A DNA stretch of 64,000 nucleotides from Cichorium intybus. Lineage: Eukaryota > Streptophyta > Magnoliopsida > Asterales > Asteraceae. The translations under genes and the position numbers were made by a program. Numbering within the stretch: the stretch's first letter is position 1; each line of letters begins with the position of its first letter. The notes beneath the pieces were generated by a model. It saw nothing but the letters and a program-made list of their open reading frames with translations, was not told the DNA's origin and searched no databases. Of the stretch, positions 36,264 to 49,610 are shown in pieces. The stretch is from the NCBI GenBank assembly GCA_023525715.1, contig CM042010.1:60577729-60641728 (forward strand). The letters run 5' to 3'.

Positions 36264-39200
36264 GTCTCCCACTTGGATAAGTCTATGACTTTAATTGTTC
36301 TTTTATCCTTAGGTTAATTAACAACTTGTAGCTTTCTAGAAACTGCTGCCGAACTCTGACCCAGTCAGTTCTGTCCATAGATAAGTGATCATATGATCCT
36401 TCGTCTAACAAGATATTTTCAGACACGAGACATGGATTGAGATCAATCTCTGTCCGATACTCTGTTTCCCGATTTCCAATTCTGCTTATGACTTTCGGAC
36501 TTCTAATTTAAACACATCAATTTAGTCCAGGCTGGCCAGCACTTTAGTCAACTTCAAAATCATCGAGCGGCCTACAGATATATGTTTCCCATCATCGTCA
36601 AGGAACGAATAAGCTTTGACTCATATGCTTGTGTCTTTTACTTGTCAAAATCGTATACAACAATGCGTTTTATAATATCGAGTTACTGATGCGTTTACAT
36701 ATTATCAATCCACAACCGACTCGTAAATTTCAACTCATATGTCTCTGCTTCAAGATCATAAGATATTATCGTCTCAATATTGCTCGTGATGTAATCCATG
36801 AAGCAATCAATTGAGCACGGGTTTATCCAATACTCAAATCTCTATTTCTAAGTACTAGTGAACGTTGTAGCAGTCTTACTGCAATATCTAACTCCTTAGA
36901 TAATCTACAAACCATTTCACGACAGTCTTCGTTCATACTTACTCCCGAAAAGTATGAGTGACTGTGGACTTTTGAATAATCAAATTATTCGGGAAGTGAA
37001 ACATGCAAAATTGAAACTTAAAATCTGACTAGTAGCTACTCTTGCTTATTACCAAGTCTCCACGAGGTAATCACCAAGTCAGATTCTTCATAAGACTATT
37101 ATCGGTTTCTAGATTCCTTTTTAAACTTTTTAATTCATGTTATACATCTATGTCTATATGAACTTTCACTCTTTCTGTGTATCCAAATGTCATACATTGA
37201 TACAATTTATCCAATTTAGTCATATATTATCATTCTCACTTACATCTCCATTCTGGGTACCGTGACTTTCCATGGTTCTTGGGATCTTTAGTCTACATGA
37301 CTGCACCCTAAGACTATTTCGAGATGTTACGATGTGCCGGTGACCCACACGCGCTCCATCGGAATACCAACGAAATTCTTTAACCATTAAACTCTTTTCA
37401 AATTACTATTAACATTCACCTCAATCATTTTTCAATGATTTCTTACGTATGTACAGAATCCATTAAGTGTTCCCAGCCAGGTCATATCCTGAATCTGACT
37501 CACTATGCTCTAAGCATTAAGTCATCAGGACATGATCATGACACTTCTGATCAATCCAAGAAACTCGTGGAATTCGATCTAGTCTTATTCTAAACTCTTT
37601 TAGAATCTTACTTATAATCTTAGTGTCATGACCTTTAATAACTGTTTCCTTTTGGAGACTCTGCATCTTGAATCTTACCAAGATCATGCTTACTATGGCC
37701 AGGTCTTTACTGACGATAACATCTATCTAATAGATGTCTATGGATTATGTGAATATGTTGCACCTTCTTTATATCTCTCATGCCAAATCATCACCTGAGT
37801 ATGTCGTAATCTCTATTGAGTCTTTCATAGCGATCCGTCTCTTAACACCAAATCATTACACTTTGTAATGGAAACAGACGTTTCCTAAAAGTGGTATGTA
37901 GCTCACATATAGTAATAGTAGATGACAGCGATACTCCCACTGGCTTTGACACGGTTATGGACTATTCACAAAAACCAGAACTTTTGACACATTTTGAGAA
38001 TCCAAATCTTTCTGACATCTTTCATTCCTTTCTCAAAATCCAATCCTTTGGCATATTTTGATAATCTGAATATCCTTTCTTGCGAGATGCCCGTGGGGTA
38101 ATCCCGGGCTTATGTACCTTTGTATTGACATGCTCTTTGTGAGTCCCTATTAGTGTGCCGGTGATCGCACGCGCTCCACTAATGACTTACAATGTGCCAT
38201 ACAATATCCTTTCGGATTTTATCTTCTATTAAGAGTGCTTCTTTCGGAATCAATTATTTAGAACTTCGTTTCGTCAAAAACTCATAAAATTATAATGGGT
38301 ATAATTTATGGAACGAACGACAAAGATACGATAGAAATCTTAAAGATAATTATATAAATATATAATTATTACATACTATAATTAGCATGGAAAATTTGAT
38401 AATTACAAACGCAAAGGAGTTTTCAATACATTTATAAGCAAGGTTTTACACTATAATTATCATGAGTATATTTTGATAATTACAAATACAAAAGGGTTTT
38501 CATTTCAGTACGAACTAGGATAAAACATTACGTTGGGTGGTTATGTGAGACATTTCTTCACAGTACTGAAAGATGTACGCATTAAGTCCTGGATTATAAC
38601 CTTAATCATTCATGAGCGAGATAGTTGTGTATAGATCTATACGGGACTGACAATCCCGCACCTAAGCTGCTAGCTACAGCTAGAACGGCAGGTCTGGGGT
38701 GACAAATGTCTTAACATTATGACGCCTGAAGAACGTCGTGGCAGGCCTACATACTAGTCACAGCAAGGTTATAATAACTCACATGAACGACAACGAATAT
38801 CCTTAGTTTGGGGAAAAACATCTTCAAATGGTTTTATGTAAATATAAAACTACATGTTGATCTACACAAAATATAAGTATGGTTTTTACTTATACATACG
38901 GGTTTTATGGGATTAAAACCACATTTTATCAAGATACAAATATAAGTACGGTTTTTACTTATACATACGGGTTTTATGGGATTAAAACCACATTTTATCA
39001 AGATACAAATATAAGTACGGTTTTACTTATACATACGGGTTTTATGGGATTAAAACCACATTTTATCAAGATACAAATATAAGTACAGTTTTACTTATAC
39101 AAACGAGTTTTATGGTATTAAAACTACATTCTAACAAGTTAAAAATATAAGTATGGTTTTACTTATACACACTGGTTTTATGGAAATTAAAACTACAATT

Positions 39201-39760
39201 CAGTAAGATACAAATAAAAGTACGATTTTACCTACGTAAAGGTTTTACGGAATTAGATCTACAATTAATCTACGAATAAACATGTATTTTCATGGTTTTG
39301 TACAAGAATAAGACTACGTAATACTATTTTCAAGTATAGAACACTTATACATTTTCGGTCTTTGGGTTTTTAAGACTACGACTCATTTATAAGAAAATAT
39401 TGGATTTTCTGGTTTCAAACACTATCTCTTTACAAGGAAAAAGGACTATAGATTTTCTCATACAAAAATCTTATAAACTCACCAACGTAATGTTGACACT
39501 CTTTCAAACTACTTGTATTCTCAGGTAACAATTAGTCAGGTCTGACTAACCTTTTGGAATGGGACGCGAAGCCGTCTCTTTTACTTATTTCGTTATCATA
39601 CTGTAATTGGGTTGAAACAATACCGTTTAAACAATGTAACTTTCCAATTATAATGTATGATGGTTGTTTATCTACTTATGTTTCAATGTATGCAATGGTT
39701 GTGATACTATGTCCCGTTCCGCCCTCAGACGATTCCGCCATCGTGGTTTGGGGGTGTGAC
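36264..39760 (-). pseudogene. Copia-A internal remnant and part of a second LTR
   Basis: 36264-37260 resembles the post-pol noncoding regions of copia-B (41600 on) and copia-C (43389 on). Short blocks such as ccatggttcttgggatcttt (37273) and actcccactgg (37936) echo copia-C RNase H and RT at 44451 and 45292, so 37260-38500 is probably decayed pol. From about 38500 to 39760 the sequence looks like a different LTR, which on the minus strand starts TGTCACACCCCC at 39760. No reading frame survives. Confidence 0.5.
38874..39270. repeat. 68-bp tandem repeat, about 5.5 units
   Basis: Units start aagtacggtttttacttata and contain gggttttatgggattaaaac. The first three are nearly identical and later ones diverge. 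The 67-codon ORF at 38879 is only this repeat translated. Confidence 0.92.
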
Positions 39761-40100
39761 AGAGGCTTCTACTGGCTAGCCTTTTATTCAACTATTGAAT
39801 AATTACAAAACCAGTCCCTGCACTTTTAATTAATTAAATTAATCTCCAAATTAAATCCAATTAATTCTAGATTAATTTCTAATTAATTATTATAGTTTCT
39901 AATTAATATATTAACACTTTAATATATTAATAAACTATTTATTTATTTCTATTGATTTATTAGACAATTAATAAATCAACCTTTCTCTCTACTGACTTCT
40001 ACATCAATCCTCCTGCTATGAGGGCAACCCAAATGGACTTTGCTTCTATTAACTAGATAAATATAAAAGTAAGGTCATGGCTTAGACACCTAATCCAACA
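39761..40100 (-). repeat. Copia-A 5' LTR fragment
   Basis: Outer 340 bp of the LTR, ending ccaaca before the ATATT duplication. The inner part has been replaced by the sequence that ends at 39760. Confidence 0.8.
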
Positions 40101-40105
40101 ATATT

Positions 40106-40545
40106 GTAATCATTTGTGTGTTGTAATGATAGAACGTTATGTTGTGGATTATATGCAAAATAATATAGTATTAGATTTGGAACCTAGTTTCCTAAGTTAA
40201 TAGGTAATGAGAACAGTGCATCGTTCAGTTGAGTTGAGAGTATGCATAGACCTACATTCCTTGTGGGGATGGGACACGAGTTGTCCATGAATCCATGACA
40301 AGGTCCGGCCTTGGTGGATTGGAACGTGATTATTATGTTGTACAGATTATATATTGCGATGTGATTAGAATGGAATAATGAGTGATATTTATTTAGATTA
40401 GAACCTAGTTCCTAGGTTAATCAACTATTATGAACTGTGTGTAGATAGGTCGAGTTTCAAGGTGCGATTACATATACATCCCTTGAAAGGATAGGGTGCA
40501 AGATGCCCATGAAACCATGATAAGGGCCAACCTCGATAGATATGT
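40106..40545 (+). repeat. Right part of the LTR interrupted by copia-A
   Basis: Two diverged copies of a roughly 200-bp unit (gaacctagtt, ctaggttaat, ccatgaa-ccatga-aagg). The right boundary near 40545 is uncertain. Confidence 0.45.
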
Positions 40546-40886
40546 ACGATGTTAGAAAATAATGTTCGTGTTATGTGTTCCAAAAACCTTGAGTTAGGGT
40601 TTAAAATCACAACCTTTGAAGCCTTGTTGTTTTGCACGAATTGGAGCTTGATGAATATGAAGTTGATAAATATAAGGAACCAAGAAGCTTTCATCTATAA
40701 TTGATCCACCAACAAGCTTGATAACCCCACAAGATGCTAGTTTTTTACTTGCAAATAACACCCTTCTTGTCTCTTATGTGGAATCTGAATTTCAGTAAGA
40801 TTGAGAGGGAATATGTGTGGGTTCTTGCATGAAAAATGCAACTAGAAAGTATATTTAAGAGTGCTCTAATTTTTTGCCAGTGATGG
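40546..40886. other. Unassigned stretch between LTR fragments
   Basis: Starts near a TGTTAG-type string and may be a truncated copia LTR, but there is no second copy in the window to confirm it. Confidence 0.3.
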
Positions 40887-42679
40887 TGTTGGGATTTTGG
40901 GCATGATAACAGAAAACACTCATGCAGCAAAAGACAAAACAGATCAAATCCCATAAACAAACAGATTATCCAAATAAGAATCATCAAGTTCATAATCAGG
41001 ATCATATGTTCTAAGCAATTGCATCAACAACAATATGAATTATGAATTCATACATTTGTTTGGAATTAAGGATCCAAAGTAGAATCCCTCTAATGATTCA
41101 CACCTACGAACACCAGAAGAACAAACAGACAGAGCTCCTTTTTTAGCTTGAATGTCAATCCAAAAACCCTTTGGAGGGTATTAAAATCGACGAGGAGAGG
41201 GGAGGAGGGAAGGAAGAGGTGGCAGAACCTCTTGGAGGGTTTGGGATGCCTTGGGTTTTGACCCCAAGGCCCTTATTTATACTGGAAGGCTCCTAGGGTT
41301 CCAAACTTAAGAAGCTTTCTGGCGGCCGCACCCGTGGACTTGTTTCTATTAATTAAACATTTAATTAATTACAATCCGATCCTTTCAATTAATTTCTATA
41401 AATTAATTCCAAATTAATTTATCAATTAATTTTGATTCAGTTTCTGATTAATTTATTTCTCAATAAATTAATAAACTAATAATTTCTCTATATTTTTTGC
41501 TATTGTTTGTTTTTATTGGGTCGTGAGGGCAACCCAAAAGGACCCTGTTATTATTAGAAATATCACCACAAGTTAATGACCTTGACATTATTTCCAACAG
41601 TCTCCCACTTGGATATGTCATCAACTTTGTGTAGTTTGATAATTTCAGATAATCAGCAGAGAGTGTAACATCCAATACAACTATCGAACTCTGATCGAGA
41701 TCACAAGACGATCCTTAGATAAGAGATCAATTATTCATCCGTTCTACAAGATATCTTTAATGAACTTGGAACATGGATAAGGTCAATTCCCAAAAGTTCA
41801 AATTCTATTTTCTGATAGAGAATTATGATGACTACATCATACTACGAAATTAAACACATCAATTTAGTCCGGACTCGGCCAACTACTTTGATGTCAACAT
41901 CAAATCATTAAGGGGCCTACAGATGCCGCTTCTCCTTGTTAGGGCAGAAGGAACAGATAAACTTTAACTACATAGTATCTGTCTATTTCATCATATCATA
42001 CATGGGCATACCTTTTATAACCACCAGTTACGAAAAATGTTGGCGCAGACCAATGCATAATAGAATCATATAGCAAATCCTCATGAATATCGGTTTGAAA
42101 AATAAAATACATTATCATCTTAGAATTACTTGTGACTTAATCCATGAAGTAATCTCTAAGTGTGGGTTGTTCCAATATTTGAGTGTCTATCAAGCACTCA
42201 TGAGTGTTAGTCGCAATCTCCATGTTATGTATAATCACTATAGACAATCAACTAATACTCCATGACAATCTTAAATCACTACTTGCTTCCAAGAGTACGA
42301 CCGACTGTAGAGATTTGAGTAAATCAATACTCGGGAAGTGGGTCATAAACATGCTAAAGTGAAACACAATATTAAATTAGTGTAAGTGGTAGCATTCCAG
42401 CTCATTACACAATATTAAATTATTGTAAGTGGTAGCATTCCAGCTCATTATCAAGTCTCCACGTTATAATCACCAAACCAGATAAAATTTTATATTGTTA
42501 TATGTTTCAAGCTTATTAAACTAACAACTAAAAAAGTTGTCTATGTACCCAAAATGACCTTCATTTTGTTTCGATTTTTATGAACCAACTGACCCATTGG
42601 AATAACCCCGAAAATTTATATCGTTTGTCTTAACAGATTAAGTTCTTAACAAGGAAGTTGCAAAGTTCACAGTTAGCGG
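40887..42679 (-). mobile_element. Copia-B fragment: 3' LTR and post-pol region
   Basis: LTR 40887-41599 with termini tgttggg and ccaaca, then polypurine tract gtctcccacttgg at 41600, then about 1.1 kb of noncoding sequence similar to the copia-A and copia-C counterparts, including a duplicated acaatattaaattagtgtaag unit near 42368 and 42410. Cut off at 42680 by the copia-C LTR. Confidence 0.75.
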
Positions 42680-43388
42680 TGCTAAGTTTTGGGATTTGAT
42701 CACATAAACACATTAACACATGCAACGGAAGACAGATAAGATCAAATCAAAAAATTCCATGAACATTGTTTAGGATCATGCAGTTTCATAACATATTATT
42801 GCAACTTAAAACTTAAACAGTATATACCTCAGCAAATCTTCTCCTTTGTGCTCTAGTCAGGGCCACGATTGCAAGGATGATCAGGATCCAAAGTGTGAAT
42901 CCATCTGGTGGCTTGTACCCAATGACAACCAGAAAACCAAGCAGATCAGAAGCAAAGAACTCTAACCCTAGAGAAGGAAGAGATTTCGCAGAGGGAAGGA
43001 GGGAGAGGGGAGTTGCTGACTCAAGAGGCTTAGGATGCCTTAGGGTGTTACCCTAAGGCCTTTATTTATAGTGCATGGGCTCCTAGGGTTTCAAACTTAG
43101 GAGCCTTTTGGCGGCCGCACCCCCTGGACGTGTTTTCTTTGATTATATATTTAATCAATTACAATCCAATCCCTTTAATTGATTCCAAATTAATTCTAGA
43201 TTAATTTATCAATTAAATTATTCTTTTAGTTTCTAATTCATTTATTTTCTTATAAATTAATAAACTAAATAACCTTTCCTTTATTTTGACTCTGAATGCT
43301 TTTCTAGGTTCTGAGGGCAACCCAAAAGGACTTTACCTTTTATCAGAAGTATTACAACAAGTTGATGACCTTGGACATGATTCCAACA
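42680..43388 (-). repeat. Copia-C 3' LTR
   Basis: Plus-strand ends tgctaagttttgggatttg and gattccaaca, 709 bp, homologous to the copia-B LTR (713 bp). Confidence 0.75.
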
Positions 43389-44262
43389 CTATCCTACTTG
43401 GAAAAGTTGACAACTTAAATACAATCTGAAAATCAGCAGAGTGTGCCATCCAATGCAACTGTCAAACTCTGATCAACAAAAAAAAGAAGACTCCTAGATA
43501 AGTGATATTTTATTCCTTCGTTCTCAAGATATCATGATGAACTCGGGGCATGGAGAAAGTCAGATCCCGATAGTTCAAGTTTTGTTTCCCGATAGTGATT
43601 TATGATGACTTTGGCGGACCAGGAATCGAACACAACAATCTGGTCAGGGCTTGGACAAGCACTTAGTGTCAGCATCAAATCATCGAGGGGCCCACATATA
43701 TCTTTTCTCCTTATGATGGCAGAAGGAACAGGTAAACTTTGACTACATAGTCTCTGTCTATTTCATCATGTCATACCCGAACATACCCTTTATAACCACG
43801 ATTTACGGATAGCGTTTGAGTAGACCAATGTATGATAGAATCATAGTGCAAATCCCTATGTATCTTGGTTTGAAGAATAAGAGACATTATCGTCCTAGAT
43901 TACTTGTGACTTAATCCATGAAGTAATCTCTAGGTGTAGGTTGTTCCAATACTTGAATCTTTATCATGTACTCATGAGGGTTAGTCGCAATCATCATGCT
44001 ATGTCTAATCTCTATAGATAATCTACTGACACTCATGACAGTCTTAAATCACTACTTGCTTCCAAGAGTATGACCAATTTTGGAGGTTTGAGTGGATTAA
44101 CATTCGAGAAGCGGGTTCTAAACATCCAAAAGTGAAACAAAATGATAATTCAATGAAATGGTGGCTAATTAGCCTTTTATTAAATCTCCACTAACAAAAC
44201 ACCAACTCATATACAATCAACACTACTCTATGTTTCGATTATTTAAAATATAAACTAAACAT

Positions 44263-47200
44263 TTAAGACATTTTGCTAGCAAGTCTAATACCTATAGTCC
44301 TCGTATGGTCGTCATGCTTGGGCAGCGAGAATGATTTGGTGAATGGATCAGCTGGATTATCCTCTGACGGTACTCTACCAACCACGATGTCTCTGTCTTC
44401 AACTCGGTTTCAAACATAGTGATATTTTCTGAGTATATGTCTTGATCTCCCATGGTCCTTAGGTTCTTTAGTCAATGCGACTGCACTCTCGTTATCGAAG
44501 AAGACTTCAAGCGGATCATTAATGCTGGGGACAACTCCAAGATCACCGATGAAGTTCTTCAACCATGTAGCTTCCTTTGCAGCTTCGCTTGCTGCTATAT
44601 ACTCAAACTCGCACGTTGAGTTAACTACCGACTTTTGCTTTGAACTTTTCCAGGTAATTGATCCTCCGTTTAACATAAACACCCATCCTGATTGTGAGCA
44701 AAAGTCATCTTTGTCTGTTTGGAAACTTGCGTCACTAAACCCAGTTACACGTAGCTCATCTCTTCCTCCATGTACTAGGCACATGTCTTTAGTTCTTCTT
44801 AGATACTTAAGAATGTTTTTCACTGCCGTGCAACGACTTTTGCTAGGATTTTCCTGATATCGGCTCACCATGCTAAAAGCATATGATACATCAGGTCGAG
44901 TACATATCATGGCATACATGATCGATCCTATAGTCGAAGAGTATAGGGTTCGACTCGTTCTTTCCAATTCATCACTTGTCCTGGGAGCTGGGACATCGCT
45001 ATTTACTTAGCTTTTTCCCTTATTGTATGGGATTCTGGCAAGAATCCTTTCTTGGAATCAAGCATCCTGGATTTCTTCATGATATTGTCCAGATATATAC
45101 TCTGGCTTAGTGCTATTAGAGGCTTTGATCTATCCCTATAGATATTTATACCAAGTATATATGATGCATTTCCCAGATCATTCATACCAAAACACTTCCC
45201 AAGCCAAGCCTTTACACTTTGCAAGGTTGGGACATCGTTTCCTATAAGGAGTATATCATCGACATAAAGTACTAGAAACACTATGTTACTCCCACTGGAT
45301 TTGACATACCTGCAGGATTCATCTTGGCTTCTAGAAAATCCAAACTCTTTGACCTTTTCATGCAAGCAGATGTTCCAGCTGCAAGAAGCTTGTTTAAGTC
45401 TATAAATGGACCTTTCAAGCTTACACACTCTATTTGGATACTTGCTGTTTTCAAAACCTTCTGGCTGTGCCATATACACATCCTCTGATAGTTTTCCGTT
45501 AAGGAAAGCGGTTTTGACATCCATTTGCCATATTTCATAGTCATAAAATACAAGAATGACAAGTAACACTCTAATAGACTTTATCTTGGCCACTGGAGAG
45601 AAAGTTTCATCATAGTCAATTCCTTGAGTCTGATTGAAACCCTTCGCAACCAATCTGGCCTTGAATGTGTGTATATTCTCCTCCATATCAATCTTCTTCT
45701 TGAAGATCCATTTACACCCAATGGTTTTTAGACCTGGTGTTGGATCAACTAAGTTCCAAACTTGGTTATTGTACATGGACTGAATCTAGCTCTCCATGGC
45801 TTCTTTCCATTTGGCACCCTTAGAGCCTGCCATCGCTTCCTTATAGTTGGATGGCTCATCCTCACTAATCGGTGTTTTATCACTGATCAGTATGTCTCAT
45901 TCTGTAGTGATATTGAAGCCATAAAACTCAAGAGACATACATACTCTACTGGATCTGCGAAGAGGCGGTGGAGATATGCCAGTTCTCTCAATAGGAGTCT
46001 CATCCTCGGGTTGAGTACCAGTGTGAACTATAGGTTCTTTATCGGTTGACTTTTAAATTTCTTCAAGATCAATTTTACTCCCACTAGCTTCTTTGGATAT
46101 GAGATATCTTTCCAGAAATACTCCTATTTGAGCAACAAATACTTTGTTCTTGGAAGGCTTGTAAAACAAGTATCTAAAGGACCTTCATGGGTAACCGACA
46201 AAATAACACTTCTTTGCTCTGGGTTCGAGTTTGTCATGAGCTTCATGCCGAACGAATACTTGACAAGTCCTTTATATGTGCTAGTGAGGGACGTTCCCCA
46301 CTCCACATTTCAGAGGGTGTTTTAGCAACCTTCTTAGTTGGGACGAGGTTTAAGATATGAGCTACAGTTTTTAAGGCATAACCCCATAAACTTATTGGAA
46401 GTGTAGCACGACTCATCATAGATCGAACCATGTCTAACAGCGTTCGATTTCTCCTTTCAGACACACCATTGTGTTGCGGTGTTCTTAGAGGAGAGAATTG
46501 TGAAACTATTCCACAATCCCTAATATGATCGTAGAACTCTTTGAACACTTCAAATATTTTCGACTTATATTTAATCAAATAAACATAACTGTATCTACTG
46601 AAATCATCAGTAAATGTCACAAAGTAACGTTCACCTTGTCTAGTGGCAGATCTGAACGGTCCACAAACATCTATGTGGATTAGTTCAACAGATCCTTGCC
46701 TCTTTCACAGCTTCATGTGAATGATGATTTGGTCATCTTGCCAAGTAAGTAGCATTTGCATATATCATCCGACTTTAAGTCGAATGATTCCAAGATTCCT
46801 TCCGACTGTAGCTTGGCGATGCGATTCTTGTTTATATGACCAAGACTATAGTGCCATAAACGTGATTTATCAAGAACATTATCGTCAGAATCAACATTCA
46901 AAGTTATACTATCATTTCTACCAACACAAACAACACTTTCATATATGTCATTACAAGGACTATCGTTAAAACAAAGACAATTATTTTTATAAACCAAAAT
47001 GTTACCATTATCATTATCAAAATACAATTAGAAACCATCCTTAAACAACGTATAAAGTGAGATAATGTTTCGAGCCATTTCTGGCGAGTAGCATCAATTT
47101 AATAACTTAATCGAACTATTATTATTCAACATCAATTCATAGCTCTCGATCCTTGTAACAACAGATGTCTGTGTGTTTCCTATGATCAGGTTGAGCTCCC

Positions 47201-47360
47201 CATGCTGCAACTTCCTACTTTCCCTTAGTCCCTGCATATCAGCATAGGTGTGAGTACCACATCCTGTATCAAGGACCCAAGAATTAGAAGTCATAGTACT
47301 ATATAATTCGATCATAAATATACTTGAGGTGCCACACTATTTGACCCTGTTGTTCTTCAG
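44263..47360 (-). pseudogene. Copia-C protease, integrase, reverse transcriptase and RNase H
   Basis: Minus-strand pieces: protease VLDTGCGTHT (near 47275), integrase finger LWHYSLGHINKNRI (near 46850), integrase core MTFTDDFSRYSYV (46620 down) with TPQHNGVSERRNR, RT GCKWIFKKK to catalytic LYVDDILL (45003-45776), and RNase H SAVALTKEPKDHGRSRHI with a stop at 44408-44410 before the tail ending at 44263. Integrase has lost about 30 residues between VFKEF and YDHIRD, removing the region of the second catalytic Asp. There is a TAG near 47333 and several frame breaks. Non-functional. Confidence 0.88.
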
Positions 47361-47365
47361 GTCCT

Positions 47366-48457
47366 TGACAACGCAGCGGTCGTCGTGCGGTCAAAAATAA
47401 AGAAAAACCTAACACACACTAGTATAGCGGTAGTCAGGGTCGATCCGCAGGAGTTACGTGGTTAGGACAAGACGATAGTATACCAACTGTAGTGTCACGC
47501 TACAGCCAGCGGTATTGTTTCTGCTTTTCCGAAAACCAACTAAAAACACAATTCCAAGACCAATGCCAAAACCTAACTCAAGCATGAACTAAAATAACCC
47601 AAATCAAATCCTAGACTAAAGTTCCTTACTGAAATCAGAACTAAATTCAGAATCCAGAAGCAAACAATCAATCCAATATAATCAAAACACATCCAAACAT
47701 CAATAATGCAAAATAACATCAAACCGAATGATTACTTTTATAAATCCAAAAACCAAACATCAAACCAATATCCAAACAATCAAATCAGATCTAAACTAAT
47801 GACTATTCTACTGAAATCAGAAACTATGAATCCCAACAAACATCGAGTAATCGATGGAAATCCCAATTGTGGAATACCTCGATACCGAGTTGATAAAATA
47901 AGAGAAAAACTAAATAACTAACCAAAATGTTGATTCCCACTGAAAAACTGACGAAATAGTGCCTTTGGATCCCTCCTTCGCGTCCCGGGATGAGTGAAAA
48001 GTCGGACGGGACTCCGGTATTTATAATGGTGCGAAATTAGGGTTTCCGCGTCGCGGCCACTTAGAATCCGCGACGCGCGTGTTGCCTTATCCCGATTTTT
48101 TGGAGTTTAAAAGTCAAAAACGGAGATTTTGTGATTTTTTGACATTAGCGTCGCTAATATTGGATCTAGAAACTTCCACGCGCGCGTTCGAATTTTGAAT
48201 TGCAGATTTTTCCCTCCTGCGAACATTAGCGACGCTAATTATAAAAGTCAGAGACGCTAATGTGTCCAGACTTCTTTTTCTTGTCCGTTTTGCTCCGTAA
48301 CTTCTCCAGAATTGCACTAAAACCCCTGCATTTACACTAAAAACATTTCCAAGCACCTTGGCACAAAAGTAAGTGATATTAGCCAATTAATAAATATAAA
48401 TTAACTAAAACACGGCTAAATAACGCCTAAAATACTTGATATTACTAGGCGTTATCA
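47366..48457 (-). repeat. LTR1 of the tandem element
   Basis: TG/CA ends (tgacaacgcagcgg to aggcgttatca), 1092 bp. It differs from LTR2 by a 21-bp deletion at about 48158 between two attagcgtcgctaat copies, and at least one substitution (47529 region). The ORFs on it are not conserved genes. Confidence 0.92.
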
Positions 48458-49610
48458 AACACCCCACACTTGTGCCTTGCTTGTCCCCAAGCAAGAGAGT
48501 TTTTTAACAGATTTTAACAAAGACTCAAACAATTTTTGAATGTGTTTAGTTTCAAAGCTTATTGTCCTATGAGTTAGAGTGGAATAGTTCGTGAAAACAT
48601 AATCGGAATGTTCTTTGGAATTCATGGCTTTCTAGAGAACCCTTGATTACAAATTTTCTGTCCACAATGAAGTGTACTTACTCATTCAGATTCTAAAGGC
48701 CATTAAAGAACTGTCCATGACTTTCGATGTTGTCCGTGTAGCGAGCTTTCAGAAATACCATCCCAGACCAGACGATCTTAGGTGGTAAGGTGCATAAGGC
48801 CCACCCATTTTAGACCTACCGGCTCGAACAACAAAGGCCACAGAGTGACAGTTCCTTCCTAAATTCCAATCCTAAAACACTCCAATCGTCTAACTCCTAA
48901 AACTCAACTTGTTTAACTAAACTCATAGCATGATCACAACTAAATAGTATCTCTTGAAAAATACTAATGCTATCACAATCACAAACCATTCGTTTCGAAA
49001 TTACAATCTATTAAAAATTTTGAAAAAGTTGCTAAAAAATTTTGAAAATCGGTCATTTTCCGCAAAAATTTCAAAAAAAAAATTCTCTTTCGACCGTCCA
49101 CACCCCACACTTAAAACCGTACAACGTCCCTGTTGTATAAAATTATTTCAAAACAAGGGAGAAAGAGTTACCCCTTTGAACGACGAATTGCTTGATTGTC
49201 GGGACCATTTGTAGCAGAGTTGATCATGTTCATTGTCTCGATGAAATCCGGGAGTCAGGGCGCAACAGTAAACACGCCGGCATAACACGAGTGTAGGGGT
49301 ATGGTGACCCCACACTTGCGTTATGCAACCCCATCAGTTGGTGCAGCAGTCACAATTTGGCAAGATACTAACAAACATATTATTAAAAATTTTTTTGCAA
49401 AATACACCAAAGAAATTTATACATTGGGAGTTGTTGTCCTTGCTGATTCATCGTCTCCGCGACGCCGAAGTGTCAAGGCCGCGACGCGTAGATACGATGA
49501 AATCCGGTGTCTGTCGATCAAGTTCGAATGTCCGCGGCGCGAGATGAAGATGACCGCGTCGCGAGTATGCATGAAAAGGCCCAGATTTTTCGATTTTTCG
49601 ATTTTAGCCC

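Larger units (their letters stand above)
32993..40100 (-). mobile_element. Copia-A: degraded minus-strand copia element
   Basis: Flanked by exact 5-bp duplication ATATT (32988-32992 and 40101-40105). The 3' LTR is 32993-36263 including a nested solo LTR. The polypurine tract gtctcccacttgg (plus strand, 36264) borders it. Then follow noncoding and heavily decayed pol sequence, and a partial 5' LTR at 39761-40100. The shared LTR stretch (from ggctagccttttattc to taatccaaca) is nearly identical in both copies. Confidence 0.8.

Noticed and set aside
38874..39270. Possible CRISPR-like or satellite array
   Set aside because: Units are contiguous with no unique spacers and sit in plant LTR debris.
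48114..48386. 90-97 codon ORFs repeated at 48114, 52782 and 57470
   Set aside because: They are LTR sequence; the frame contains the palindromic motifs and the 21-bp deletion without regard to coding, and no domain is recognised.
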